DNA of 64,000 bases from Symbiodinium natans (GCA_905221605.1 CAJNDS010002190.1:2309788-2373787), one strand, 5' to 3'. Positions 10,716 through 25,025 are shown, numbered from the stretch's first letter. Made by a program: numbers and translations. The notes: a model not told the origin generated them from the letters alone.

Positions 10716-12657
10716 ATGGCTCCTGTCCGAGTGGTGTCTGATTGCTGCGGCTTCAACACTGGGGCAGCACGGCGCCAATAAGTAGCGTTGCGAGTTGCAT
10801 TGCCATTTTGCATCGGCCCGAGGCACTGGCCTTGCACTTCTTGAAGGTGAATTTCGAGCTACAGGCCGTCTCCGAGTCCGACGCACGAGTTCGAGCCATG
10901 ATGCAGGTTGTTCACAACTATTGTGGCGTCCAGCCCGAGCTCGTCTCTGACGACATCAGGACTCGCCCGAGCCCGAGCAGCGAGACGGATCTCTACCTGT
11001 CCACGACACCGTGCCAAGACTACTCGATCGCGGGCAAACAGAGAGGACCGGGTAGGGGCAGCAGAGTTGTGAGAGTGTCTGAGCGAGCAAGAACAACGTT
11101 GCAGGAGTTCGAGGCATGAACGGCCAACTGTTCCAAGTGTCCGTGGATCGCATCTTGTCCGAGAGGCCACGAGCTTCGTCCTCAGAACTCTTGGTTGTGA
11201 ATCTGTGACTGACTCCGAGACCGAGCTAGAATTAGTATTGATGAGAACAGGCAAAGCCCACTGGATTCAGGTGGCGGTTATGGAAAATGTTCCAGGACTT
11301 TGGCAGAGACACCGTGAAGTGGTGAACAGTGCTGTGTCCGAGCTGCGGTTCGCCGGATATGTACCCCGGATCAATTCAATGCATATAATTTATGACTGAC
11401 CAGATTCCGGATTTTGGCTTTCTGCACAGGTGTGCCAACACCGCCTGCTATGCACGGCCGAGCACGGGATACCTCAGGGCCGCTGGAGATTTTACCTGGT
11501 TGCCATAAAGCTCGAATGTCTCCGCCCGAGTATCGAGATTGAGGATGTGTTTCCGCTGCCGCTCGAGGATGAGGCCGGCCCATGTGTCAAAAGCAAGAGT
11601 GCAGACCCCTGGCTGATACTCAGAGAGACACGGGTCAGGTTCGCAGCAGAGGCTTTGTGGACAAGAGCCCGAGACCCGACTTGCCCGTCATTGACGAGGG
11701 TGCCCAGTGCGAGACATTCAAGGCCAACCTTGAACACGTGCGGCGCCCAGTCTTGCACCGACCAGCCGGGAGCACAGCGTCTTGTCCAACGAATGCAGAG
11801 TTTTTCAATCGCTGCAGGCCCGAGAAGCCTACGGTGTGAAGCTCCTCCGACAGCACGGCTTTGTTGTGGATGTCGGCGGAGGGCAGCACAGGCCGGGAGG
11901 GTTGAGGGTTTACGGTTTAGGGTTTCGGGTTTATGGTTTAAAATTAGTAAGGTTTAAAAGGGTGTATGGGCTTTAGGGTTTGGCGGAGTCCGAGGGTTTC
12001 AGCACACAGTCACAGAGGGACTGCCTGGCCAGGCAGTGCGGAATCGACCGAGGCATTCCAACCCTGACTGCCAGCCGCGGAAGCACACGAAGCTGGTACC
12101 TTCCAGCCCGACGGCAACGAATGAGCATCACGGAGCTGGGTCGCTTCCAAGGCCTCAGAGGGTTGCAGTGTGAGAGGCTTCTAGTTCGAACCTCACAGGG
12201 AACATTTGCGTTTCCCTGCAGGATTTCCGGATGTGGTGACCGATGTCATGGTCCGAGCAACGTCCGAGCCCGCCGTCGGAGCAGCGCTGGGTAACGCGGT
12301 CTCCTGCAATGTTCTCGAGCGTCTGCTGGCCCGAGTGCTGCCCGCGGCAGGTTTGGTGGATTCGGGTTCGGAGCCGTTGCCCGATCTTTGGCAGAGTCTG
12401 GGACCGTGGCTCAAGAAGAAGAAGGCGATCTGGGTAGAACCATCACAGTAGATTTTTCACCGAGACAAACCAGTGTCATGCCGTGCAATGTGTTCGACCG
12501 CCGCCCTTTGCAGGCCTGGAAGTACATCACCCGAGCCCGAGAGGGAAGAGGATTGCCTAGGCAGCTTGGCGAGCGTGGCCTCATGAAGTCCAAGAAGGAG
12601 CGGAGCCGAAGCAGAGAAAGCGTCGAGGAGTCTGACTGGGACGGTGAGAGTGTCTGA
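10716..12657 (+). CDS. C5-cytosine DNA methyltransferase, compact catalytic type (about 429 aa)
   Basis: Ten exons join to an intact frame: 10716-10766, 10823-11051, 11105-11196, 11271-11360, 11430-11583, 11652-11737, 11818-11900, 12003-12151, 12222-12433 and 12514-12657. The introns at 10767 and 12152 start with GC. Motifs appear in family order: I (VVSDCCGFNTGA), II (SESD), IV with the catalytic Cys (STTPCQDYSIAGKQRG), VI (ENVPGL), VIII (HGIPQGRWRFYLVAI), a target-recognition region, IX (PTLTASR...ARRQRMSITELGRFQGFP) and X (ALGNAVSCNVLERLL). The enzyme should transfer a methyl group from SAM to C5 of cytosine. There is no RFTS, CXXC, BAH or chromodomain N-terminus. It lacks the CFT signature of DNMT2. 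The C-terminal tail is Arg/Ser/Glu-rich. The intron at 11901-12002 opens with degenerate TTTAGGG units. The boundaries around 11583-11652 and 11196 are the least certain. Confidence 0.88.
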
Positions 12658-12732
12658 AAGGTGTTTCACCGAGACGGGGGTAGCTGGGGCCCAGATCGTT
12701 CCAGAAAATCCATGATGTCGGATTTCTCTGGT

Positions 12733-12921
12733 TATCCGTAGGGGGTCTGTGGGTGTACATTTAACCAGTTCGGCCCCGGGCCGAGCCGTTTAAACGTAGG
12801 GGGCCCTGGGGCCGACATGTATGTCTGACCTGCCCCGAGCTCATGATCAACCATGGGGGGTATACATTTAACCAGTTCGGCCCCGGGCCGAGCCGTTTAA
12901 ACGTAGGGGGTCCGTGGGTGT
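12733..12921. repeat. Two-copy direct repeat with a GC palindrome core
   Basis: About 55 bp starting tacatttaaccagttcgg occurs near 12755-12805 and 12865-12910. Each copy contains the palindrome cggccccgggccg and ends tttaaacgtaggggg. It lies in the gap between the methyltransferase and the next gene. The role is unknown; it could be a regulatory or mobile-element end. Confidence 0.7.
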
Positions 12922-13028
12922 GCATTTAACCAAAATTTTCAGTCGCAAAAAAGGTAAACAGCATGAAATTTGATCTGGCGGCAGCAGCTCGAGCCTAGTC
13001 GACCGAGTCATCTCTTCTCTTTCTGCAG

Positions 13029-14347
13029 CATGGGGAAAGAGGCTGGAATCCGCATGTCTGAGTTCCGCAGGGCTTCTGACCGAGCGAATGCAGCGCATGA
13101 TTCAGGCTTCCAAGAGCAATGAGACGACTGGAGGACGTGCTCAGTTTGTCTTCTGGCTTCGCTTGTAATGCATATTCCCGCAGGATCCGCCCGGGAGACA
13201 GGTGTCAAGAAGGACCAAAACAAGAAGGGCCCGAGCACCACGGGCAAGATGGAAGATTTGCCAGCAGGGACAAGTTGGACACCGCAGCAAGCAGATGCGT
13301 TTCTCCGGACCTGCCCGCTGCTTCAGAAGGGCAAGATTTTGACCGTGGGGCTGGCGCGTGCGAAGTCCGGGTTGGAGGTGCAGCATGCCAATATGCCGAA
13401 CTTTGCCCGTGCGTTGGAGAAGCTCCTGAGGCGGTGTGGGAGACTTGTTAGTGTTCGTGACACTGTGTATGTAGAGGGGGGGGGGGGGGGGGGGGGCGGC
13501 GGCGGGGGGGGGGGCAGTAAGGGTTGGGGTTCCATCTTCGCGACGCAGGACTGAGCCGGAGTCCGAGACGAAGGATACCAAGCGCCTCTTCACCACGTTG
13601 AACGTGTTTTGTCACCCAAAGCCCGGCCCGACAGCCTATGTTCCAGGAGATGATGTCGAGTAATGATGACATGTGTCACTGTGGCAGTAAAATTTCAAAG
13701 TACAGGAACCATTTGCAAGTTTCTGAGTCCGAACACGGTCTGTCTGACAGGAGGTCACGACGAGGAGTATTTGGGGGCAGTCTGGTCAACAGCGAAGCCC
13801 GATGGTGTGTTGCCCGACAAGGAGGAACGGTTGTGGGTGCACACAAATGCATCCGATGTCGGAGAGGCGGTTGATTGTTATCACAAAGTGGCTAGGCGAT
13901 AAAAATTATCTTACCTTAGTTAGACTGAGGACTTTTCATGCTGTGCTCCTTCTGCTTGTGCTGCCGTGTCCGATTGAAAATGAAGCCGAGGCCCGCGTTG
14001 TGGATGGCCGTTGCCCATGGATCTTCCACAAGAATGCCCCGAGGATTTATGTGTATGGTCACAACATCTTGAAGAAAGGTAACAAGGAGCAGAGTTTGAG
14101 TGCGGAGATCGAGAACCAACTGAAGATGATGAATTTGTCCGCACGAGCAACGGGATCCAAAAGCAAGCCGGAGATGATGAAGCCGGCCCTGCGGAAGGCG
14201 AACGCCGTCGCTATCTGGAAAGCACAGCACCAGAGCAAGAAGCGCAAGTACAGGTACATCTGTCCGAGTTGCAAGGCTGTGATCAAACCCGAGAGACAGC
14301 TTTGCGAGGAGACCGAGCACAGCCAGAGCGAGCCGTCTCAGAAGTAA
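13029..14347 (+). CDS. Unknown protein with Lys-rich C-terminus and CxxC motif
   Basis: Exons 13029-13136, 13184-13466, 13549-13654, 13720-13869 and 13991-14347 join in phase and end at TAA. The start is not resolved: the first listed exon begins with 2 leftover bases. Recognisable stretches include MEDLPAGTSWTPQQADAF, FTTLNVFCHPKPGPTAYV and a C-terminal basic helix (KAQHQSKKRKYRYICPSCK) whose CPSC plus a later Cys could form half a zinc ribbon. The intron at 13467-13548 contains a run of about 26 G residues. I do not recognise the family; the CxxC and basic tail suggest nucleic-acid contact. Confidence 0.62.
13476..13514. repeat. Poly-G tract inside an intron
   Basis: An almost uninterrupted G run broken only by GGCGGCGGC, inside the 82-nt intron between the exons ending at 13466 and starting at 13549. 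Its length may be unreliable because such runs are prone to sequencing error. Confidence 0.9.
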
Positions 14348-14700
14348 CTTTGCTTCGCGCACGTTTGCCGCCTGGCGGATAGACGGTAGTGTTGCTTCGA
14401 GCCAGCGACGGCGTCCGAGCTTCCTTAAAAAAACGGGCCGGTGCATCGCTTGCCAGGGGGGAGACCATGCATTCATCGTCTGACTGTCATGAGATTTTTT
14501 GTTGCAATTGAACTGGGCAGGCGGCGTTCGGCGGGATGCTGTCCGAAATCCGATCTGAGTGGAGGCCTCAGAGTTGAAACTGATCCAGAGAGCCTACTTG
14601 TGAACTCTGCGCACAAGGGAAAAGCAGGTCCTGTTCGTGTCTTTGAGTTTCGGCACGAGTGATTTTGACCGATTTTGTCATTCTCCGAGCTGCTACAAGT
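14348..14700. other. Intergenic region
   Basis: No domain seen. Short reading frames at 14441-14660 are possible upstream exons of the following gene. Confidence 0.4.
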
Positions 14701-17593
<2,893 letters not shown>

Positions 17594-17647
17594 CTAGTCT
17601 TAGAAGCAGCAGCAGTTTGAGCTTTTATTGCGTTGTGTCCAGAGCAG

Positions 17648-18136
17648 GAGGAGTTCTCGTTCTATGTGCACTTCGTGCACGGCAACGTCCGAGACGCGAG
17701 CTGTGCGTGGCTCGAGGCTGTGAAAAACCACAGCCTTCTCTCGAAGGGCAAGGGCACAACGCTCTGGTACATGGACTCTGGGGTTGCGACCGAGAACCAG
17801 CCATACGCCCGACTCAACCAGAACATGTATCTACGGACTCCCGTCTTTGACAAAGTGGCGTTCCACAATCTGGCCAGAGCCTTCGAGGAGTGCGGCAAGG
17901 ACGAGGCGGGACGGCGGCAATGAACATTGGTCCTGCTGAGCTGAGTAGTAATGATAACCCTGCGAGGACGTCTTCATGACGTTGGACAGTGGTGTCCAGA
18001 AGGGGATGTCCGAGATTCGCAAGAGTTTGGGCAGGCTGGATGTGGTGACGCATTCCGTGCTCTTGGTTCCAGACCAAGCAAGCCTCCAGCGTCGCCGCGA
18101 CTCCTGTCGGAAGGAGTCGGATACTCAGACAGACAG

Positions 18137-18206
<70 letters not shown>

Positions 18207-20007
18207 GGCGACGGCGACGGAGACAGCGAGAGAAAGCGAGCAGGAGGCAGAGAGAGGCAGAGAGAGAGAGTCATTGAACATAATGATTATTGTGGCCCAG
18301 GTGCCTGGGAGCCGCGAAGCGCCGCAAAGTCCAGCCTGCTGGAGACCTTTCGACCGTGGCTGGCCGCGAGACACTGTTTTTCGGAAGAGGGAGCGAAGCA
18401 GGCCTCATCGAAGCCCGAGAAATTGACCAATGGGTAGCGCCTGGCTGCAGCTCCACGGCCTCGCCCGTGCCGCGGCAAGATATGGAATCAGCAAGGCCCT
18501 GTCATTGCGTAAGAGAGTAAGACAGTAAGCTCACACTTTGCAAGGTGATCACTGCCATGCCGCTGCCCGACCCGTTGAATGGCTTGAAGTTGGTCACCAA
18601 GAAGCAGAAGGAGATCGTGCGGCCGGCATGTTCTTATGTATCGAGTCCGAGTGCGGGTTATTTAGAATCGAATCCGACTGAGGTCATGCCATCGTCCCTG
18701 ACCAAGGGCATGGTGACAGATTCCACGCCCGAGGCCCGCAGCCCGTGTGAGCAATCCTTCCTAAGACCCTGGCAGGTGTTCGCTGCGGACACGAAAGAGT
18801 CGGAGGAGATGCCCTTGTGCTACTTTGAAAAGTCCGAGGCCGTGTATCGAATGTTTCTACACGCAGTGCACGACCCAGAACGAGCGGTGCTGCTGACTCC
18901 CGGATCCGGGGTGTTCGCGCTCGAGTGCATAGCCGCGAGAACACCTGTGCTGATGCTGGTCTCCAGTAAGCAGCACGAGGAGCTGTTGGGTGACCTCCTC
19001 AAGGCGAGCTTGAAGGCCCGAGTGATGAACAAGAATGACAAGAGATTCCACAGAGCCTTGTCCATGGAACAGAGCGTGCCCGAGACGGAGCCAGAGGCAG
19101 CAACTGGCCTCCGGGGAAGCCCGAATCCAGGGCCGTGTCGCAAGTCGTTCCGCGCAAGACAGAGGCCTTGCCCGAGGCCGAAACTGCGGTGCAGACGCCT
19201 GAGAAGAAGATCAAGGTTCGAGAGCCGGAGAAGCCAAGAAAGTCCCGCATTGACGAGGATGACAACCCGTTGGAGCCGGAGGAGAGCAGCAGCTCGGAGG
19301 AGAGCTCGAACGCATCGACGAAGAAGTTGGGTGAGTGAGTGCCGAAATTGTTTAATGCCCGCCGAAACCAAGTGTTTGCCACAGTAGGGTTAGCGGCTTC
19401 CATGCAATTGGGTAATACTTAAATAATTCTTCGCAGCGGTTCTGGAAAGTTCAACTTCATGGGAGCCTCTGCGTGGTGTTGCCGGCTTGAGTGTGACTGT
19501 CCGAGATCTCTGGCGTGCTCGATTGCGGGAGGCGCAAAAGAAGCAAGCAGAGGGGTAAGGTAGGGTGGCACAGGTAGCCAGTGCATGCTGTCAGACAGTA
19601 GACAGACATTCAGAAGCCGAGTCCATCTGAGGTCGGGAACATTCTTTCGACTATAGTCATCTCACAGAAGGCCTGACACCGAGTTTGCCCAAGCTCTCAT
19701 GAGAACTGCTGCCATGTGCCAGGCTGCCAGTGAGTTTGCTCGAGAAGCCTTCGGAGGACTGGACCAGAGATTACATGTGTCTGATTGTTTGCGCTGCGCA
19801 GCACTGACTTGTTCGTGCGGGTGTGGCGTGCGCAGACGCCGTTGTCGTTGAGCCGCTGTTTGAGCGACACGAGTCCGAGACATGCAGACCATGATTTTGC
19901 CAGCGCAAATAAATTTTCGGCAACTAGAGTTCAGAAGAGCATGGCAGAGTTCGAAACATTGCGACATCATCGAACCAAACGTGCCAGCACATGGCAGCCC
20001 CAGCTGA
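17648..20007 (+). CDS. Protein with TPGSG domain of a type common in dinoflagellates (about 522 aa or more)
   Basis: Exons 17648-17905, 17967-18115, 18301-18433, 18545-19059, 19131-19330, 19437-19554, 19668-19729 and 19874-20007 join in phase. The first donor is GC. The N-terminus is unresolved. An NLS-like AAKRRKVQ lies in the third exon. The centre carries LLTPGSGVFALECIAARTPV, then SSKQHEELLGDLLK. This resembles a Rossmann-type motif and a domain I recall from many unannotated dinoflagellate proteins; a SAM-dependent methyltransferase-like fold is possible but catalytic residues are not evident. An acidic/Ser-rich linker with EPEKPRKSRIDEDD and a helical C-terminus follow. The second intron carries the GA microsatellite. 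The last join (19729 to 19874) is the weakest. Confidence 0.62.
18139..18270. repeat. (GA)n microsatellite inside an intron
   Basis: About 30 GA units followed by GAC- and GAAA-rich degenerate repeats, wholly within the intron at 18116-18300. RERERE translations are artefacts. Confidence 0.9.
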
Positions 20008-20099
20008 TTTGCGGATCCAAGGCCGGGTCTCGTTCGCGTGTCAGCGAGGCGGAGTCACACAGCATCCCTGCCGAGGCTCCCATGCCCGTGACCACTGTT

Positions 20100-20423
20100 T
20101 GCTGCCGGTTCATCAGTGTGCTGTCCCTCGAGACGGGGATGCAGAAGCAGAGTCCGACGAGCAGCACTTCCAGAAGTGCGACCGCCCACGTGGAGAATGC
20201 CCCCTGCCTTGAAGTTGAGAATAGTGCGAATTGCCAGACCTCGGCCCGAGCCCACGCATTACTAAGCAATTGTTGTGGAGGGCCGAGTCCGAGGTGCCCG
20301 ATGTTTCTTTGAAGCTGGTTTTCTGGGCAAACTCCGGAAAGGGTCAAAGAGATTGCACAGCGAGTCCGAGCAGCACGCCTGGCGTCGACAGTACACGTTC
20401 GACCACCCGCTGAACGGATGCCC

Positions 20424-20460
<37 letters not shown>

Positions 20461-21300
20461 CAGAACTTTGCCGGAGTTAGTCGTGATGGGTAAAAGTTTG
20501 TAAGTGCAGCCTGGAAAGCAACTACGTTGTCGCATGTGCTAAGGCAAGAAAGCCAGCTGGCTAACGATGCGGCCCGAGACCTGGGGCGAGTGGGCCATTG
20601 GATGCTGGCTGTGCAACAGCTTCAAGGTGCCAGGGTCCCTTGGCTGTGACTGATGAGACGAGTTTCAGAGTGAGATATCTGTTGTTGCGTCTGAAATTTG
20701 AATGGAGCTTTGCAAACAAGGTCTTGTTCCTTCGCTCGGTTATCCGCGTCGTCCGTGCACATGATGGGACCCCACGCTTTCAGAGCACACGAGAAATCAG
20801 CTGGCCATGTCCGAGCCCTCGCCAGTTTGCCTGCGAAACAGGCGGCGCGGCAAGGGGAGGCCGAGGGTGGCTCTGGTATACTGGCTGTGGCGACGGGGAT
20901 CAATGATTCTGTTCCTCGGATAGACCGATTTCGTCTCGCTGGAGTGGTCGTTGCCCGACGAGACACGTTTAGAGAATCTCAGCTGCAGAGAACAGCAGTC
21001 GGTGGGCATTGCAGATCAGACTTGATGTGCTTGCCAAGGACTTTCGAGCATACGCTGAAAACAGCGGTGAGAAGGATTTGTCAGAGCGAGTTTGCAAGCA
21101 GATGGTGACAGCAATGGCCCGAGTGCTGGAGGGCCAGGATATGTGTGTCTTGGAGAAGGACGGGGAATCAAATGTGTTGTTGGGGACGGAGCGAAAAGTG
21201 CGGTGCGTGCCGAGTCTGCTTCTTCTGCAGAGGCAGAACATTGTGGCATTGCTCTCGATGAACGAGATTCCTGCGTGTTGGTAGCCGGACGGTTCTATTA
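20100..21300 (+). CDS. Cluster of short exons, joints unresolved, zinc-finger-like pieces
   Basis: Several coding-looking segments on the + strand. 20112-20214 encodes DGDAEAESDEQHFQKCDRP. 20277-20510 encodes RKGSKRLHSESEQHAW and an Ala run from a CAG repeat (20430-20460). 20549-20626 encodes MRPETWGEWAIGCWLCNSFK, followed by a GT donor. 20784-20870 has a frame with AHEKSAGHVRAL. The CxxC plus a downstream H-x5-H would suit a U1/matrin-type zinc finger, but the reading phase between these two exons does not match with the splice sites I chose. 21009-21284 encodes a helical segment (LAKDFRAYAENSGEKDLSER). There may be one or two genes here. Confidence 0.4.
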
Positions 21301-21346
21301 CTCAGGCGGGGCGGGCACGGGCAACATGTAGAGCCCTCGGGATGGC

Positions 21347-21352
<6 letters not shown>

Positions 21353-21394
<42 letters not shown>

Positions 21395-21495
21395 GGGAGA
21401 GAGGGAGAGAGGGAGAGAGGCTCTCTGAGAGAGGGAGAGAGAGAGAGAGAGAGATAGAGACCGAGAGAGAGAGAGAGAGAGAGACAGAGAGCGAG
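21353..21495. repeat. (GA)n microsatellite
   Basis: GA repeat with GGGAGA interruptions and a central GAGGCTCTCTGAGAG inversion. Probably intronic, between the coding segments at 21009-21284 and 21605-21844. Confidence 0.9.
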
Positions 21496-21604
21496 CAAAA
21501 AAAAACATTTGTGAAGGTCTGAAGCACAATAAGTGGCTGCCGGCCAGCGGCACCTATGACTGCTTGATTGGCATTGCCCGAGACTATGGGCCAGGTCCAG
21601 AGAC

Positions 21605-21844
21605 GTGTCGGCACGGAGAACGTTTGTGCAACACTGGTCCTTTGTCAGGGCGTCTGCACGAAAGACAGCTGAGGAAAATGTTGCACGAGCCGTCATGGCC
21701 ACGTTGAAGTCTTTTTGCACGAGACGGCTTGGCCGAAGGGATCAAGGAGGAGTCGTTGGGCCCGAGGACGCTTTGGACGAGAGACTCTTCCAGAGACTCA
21801 AGGACCGGCCCGAGGTGCAACGATGCAGAGTGATTCAGGAATGA
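21605..21844 (+). CDS. Possible coding exon, helical, unknown
   Basis: An open frame ending at a TGA at 21842-21844, with DALDERLFQRLKDRPEVQRC. It may be the 3' end of the preceding exon cluster or belong to the following gene, which starts after a short TTTAGGG-like sequence at 21845-21867. Confidence 0.4.
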   Translation: MSARRTFVQHWSFVRASARKTAEENVARAVMATLKSFCTRRLGRRDQGGVVGPEDALDERLFQRLKDRPEVQRCRVIQE

Positions 21845-21867
21845 GGGTTTAGTGGCTTTAGGGTTAG

Positions 21868-23803
21868 ATGCCCGAGATGCGAAAGCCCGAGAGAAAGCCC
21901 GAGAGAAAGCCCGAGAGAGCCAGGACATTCTTACTGTGGCCGTGGCGGACGGTGGGTTGTCCGAGCAGCAGGCATTGCAGACACTGGCAGCCACGGAGTT
22001 ACCCAAGTTGAAGTTCATCGTCCGAGACCGAGCTCACAGGATGCGAGCGTGTCAGCGCAGCACGTGGACGAGCTTGACCGAGATGTGCGGCTTGTTGGAC
22101 ATATTGGTGACAGGGGAGCACTCCGTCGCCCGAGTCCTGGAGAAATCCCGGAAACTGGGTTTGTGGTTCGAGGCGAGCCAGCCGCCCGAGTCCGAGACCG
22201 AGTTTTGTCGCACGTTGAGGAGTTTCTCGTTTGCCATGCAACGGTTCGAGTCCGCGTCTTTGCCCTTGTTCAAGATTCTGAAGGCATTGCCCTCGCTGTA
22301 CGAGTTTTTGGCCCGATGCTGTGAAGAGGGTGATCCCGAGGATGTGACATGGGCAGAGAACGTGTTAGGCCGGATGACAGGTGATGGTGCCACCAAGGCA
22401 GTGGTGCGTTCAGCCGTCGTGTGCGACGCGATGTTGGTTTGTCACCGGTTTCTTCGTCTATGTGACGTGTCCGAGGACGACGCATGCCTGTGCGGAACTC
22501 AGGCCGAGCGTCCGAAAATGGTTGCACGAGTCCGAGTAGCAGTAAAGTTTGTGCTCGTGCACGTCCCATCGCAAGGCGTCCGAGATCATGCACCAGATGA
22601 GGCACCTGTTCAAGGAGGGGAACCTTCTGACTGCAGACAAGTCCGTGACAGTGGAGGCCATGAACACCTTGAAGAAACTGGGTGCCGTCCGAGTGCTTGG
22701 CCGACGCCCCCGTGGCTCCAGGAGTGCAAGGCCCGAGCACGTGCTCAGTGTCTGGCAAACAACATCCGAGGCAGAGATCCGCAAAGATCTGCGCAGAGTC
22801 TACAAGCTTGTGGACGCCTACTTCCGAGCGAACTTTCCCTTGTGGGAGTATGTGAATTCTCTTTCTGCACTGGACGTGCATGCGGACCTGAGTATGAGGC
22901 AGCGAGAAACGATGATCGGCCGAGTCGCAAAGCAGTGGAATTTAGACGGCAAGATGCTCTGGCACCTTGGTAGCTGATTTTTTTAATAATTTGGATTTGT
23001 AGTTCAGAGCCAGTGGCAGAGACTGAGTTATGTGTGTTAAAGTCCCAGCCGCCTGTTCACTCAGGAAGCAGTTCTGGGGACAGGCGCCCGAGGATCACGG
23101 ACCTGGCCATGGTCTCTTTGCTCGAGCCTTGTGGCACGCGAAGAATCCCAGCCAGCAGCCATCCAAGCAGGCCTGGGTGAAGACCCTGTCCGAGCTGAGA
23201 AAGAGCCAGATCCGAAACAGGTACGAGGCCGTGAAGCTCATCAAGCATTCGCTCGTGTTCATGACGTCCACCTGCAATGTGGAGCGGTGGTTGCACGAGA
23301 TCAGCTTGACCGAGCAGAAAAGCAGGGCTCATCACCTCAACATTTTCCGGCTCGAGGATAGTGTCAAACTCAACGTTCAGAACATGAGTGGCCGAGCCAG
23401 TGTCTTCCAGCCCGAGTCCCTGACTACGTCCGCGACCGAGAGTCGAGATCGGCAGGTGCGTTGGCAGGCAAGCTACTTTGGCCTGCGAGCCCAAAAGGCT
23501 TACGCTGAGTTTTACGGCGAGAAGCAGTTACCTGCCCGAGACCTCCTGTCCGTGCAAGAGCGCAATGACAAACCGAGGTTGGCACCATTGCGGGCGAGCT
23601 CGAGCAAATCCATAGCAGCCCAGATGAGGCAACGCAAGGAGTCACTCGACAGTGCTGTGCGAACGGGCGCAAAAGGGTCCCAAGACACGATGTCCGAGAT
23701 GGTTGCGGAAGCCGCCGAATTCAGAGTGGGCATTTCAGCCGCAAGGTTTATTTATAGTTTTCCGAGCTATGATGTTGCTTTTGTTTCTGACCTATGGCCA
23801 TGA
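21868..23803 (+). CDS. Large helical protein with a VERWL motif, possibly transposase-derived
   Basis: Exons 21868-22535, 22576-22969 and 23043-about 23750 join in phase, with introns of 40 and 73 nt. The first intron is among the shortest in the window. The N-terminus has three tandem AREK units encoded by cgagagaaagcc repeats. Late in the protein, STCNVERWLHEISL then HHLNIFRLEDSVKLNVQ resembles the C-terminal dimerisation signature of hAT transposases (SSxxVER..S, then L...v), but no DDE core was seen. It may be a domesticated or decayed transposase relative, or an unrelated dinoflagellate family. The stop at 23801-23803 is reached by read-through; a donor near 23745 may instead link it to the next coding block. 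Confidence 0.55.
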
Positions 23804-23827
23804 ATAATCCTGACTCTAGCCGGAGGC

Positions 23828-24777
23828 GTGGAACAACCTGCCTCCAGCTCTGCGTCCTCGTCCAGCAAAAGAAAGGCGCCCGAGCAGAACCAGGAGGTGG
23901 TGACGCCAGAGTCCGTGGCGGACAAGGATGATACGATGGAAGATGAGGTCATCAATGCCGCAGTGGCTTCGCAGATCGAGCTCGTCAAGAAGCGAAAAAA
24001 GGTTGATTTTGAAACGAAGGCAGGCTGTGTACCTGCATATGTCCATGCAACAGGGTCCGTGGTTGGCCCCATGGCCGCCAATGCTCCGAGTGCTGCCCGG
24101 GCCAAAGCCCCCAAGCTTGGCAACACTGTCTGCGTCAAGATGGCGCACGGTGCCCACTGGCCCGAGAATGTGAGTGCCCGCTTCCGCTTGACCATGGACT
24201 TTGCGTCGGCCGACGTTTTAATGGTCGCCAACATATCCGAAGGGCTTTACTTGCCGGAGGCACTGGAAGCCAGACTGAGAGGAGTCCGAGTTTGCGACCG
24301 AGATTTCATTCAGACCGCAATGCAGAAGGGCAATTGTTACGCCTTCCAACGAGCCTTGGACCTGCACTTTCACTTGTATCTGACCGAGGGTTTTGCCAAC
24401 AAATATCCGGCACACTCGGATGTGTTGTTCGCGCATGGGGCCTTGAATGGCTGTAAGCTTCGAGTTTACAAGGGAGGGATGCCTGAGAAACCTCGGCATC
24501 CGAAATTGACTTTTAATTTGTGTCCGAGCCCGAGCCTGAGCTCGGACAGCGATTCTGCTGAGAGCGGCAAGTCCTGGAATCTGGACAAGCTCCTCATGAA
24601 GCTTGGGGTTCTTTACGACCAGGGGTGACCGAGTCCGAGTCCGGGTCTGTGCAAAGCAGAAAGAAGGATGAGCCTGATTGAGTTTTGCGTCGTGCTGCAG
24701 CTAACCCTGACTGTGCCAGCTTCTTGGATTGGCCAGGACCATTTCGAGCGGGTGGAGTTCAAGATCGGAATGCGTGA
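23828..24777 (+). CDS. Unknown nuclear-type protein, two exons
   Basis: An open frame from about 23828 to 24624, then a GT intron 24625-24719 and a last exon 24720-24777 ending DRNA-stop. The N-terminus is Ser-rich with two NLS-like clusters (KRKAPE and KKRKKV). The middle is globular (DVLMVANISEGLYLPEALEA, FQRALDLHFHLYLTEGF). A Ser/Asp-rich linker precedes the last exon. No ATG was found at the 5' end, so an upstream exon is missing or this is the C-terminal half of the preceding gene. No family recognised. Confidence 0.55.
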
Positions 24778-24957
24778 CTGAGGAACAAAAAGGCGTGCCA
24801 GGCCACTCCAGGCAATCCATTCTTGCATTGATATATATTTAATAACTTACTCATATATGTAGTGCAAAAAAACTAAAAACTTAGTTTCTTGCAAGCCGCT
24901 GAGACCCAGCAAGTATATATGTATATATATATAAATATATATATACACATATGCATG

Positions 24958-25025
<68 letters not shown>

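Noticed and set aside
10716-12657. DNMT2-type tRNA methyltransferase
   Set aside because: The DNMT2 CFT signature is not seen in the target-recognition region, and the motif IV surroundings (STTPCQDYSIAGKQRG) fit general DNA C5 methyltransferases better.
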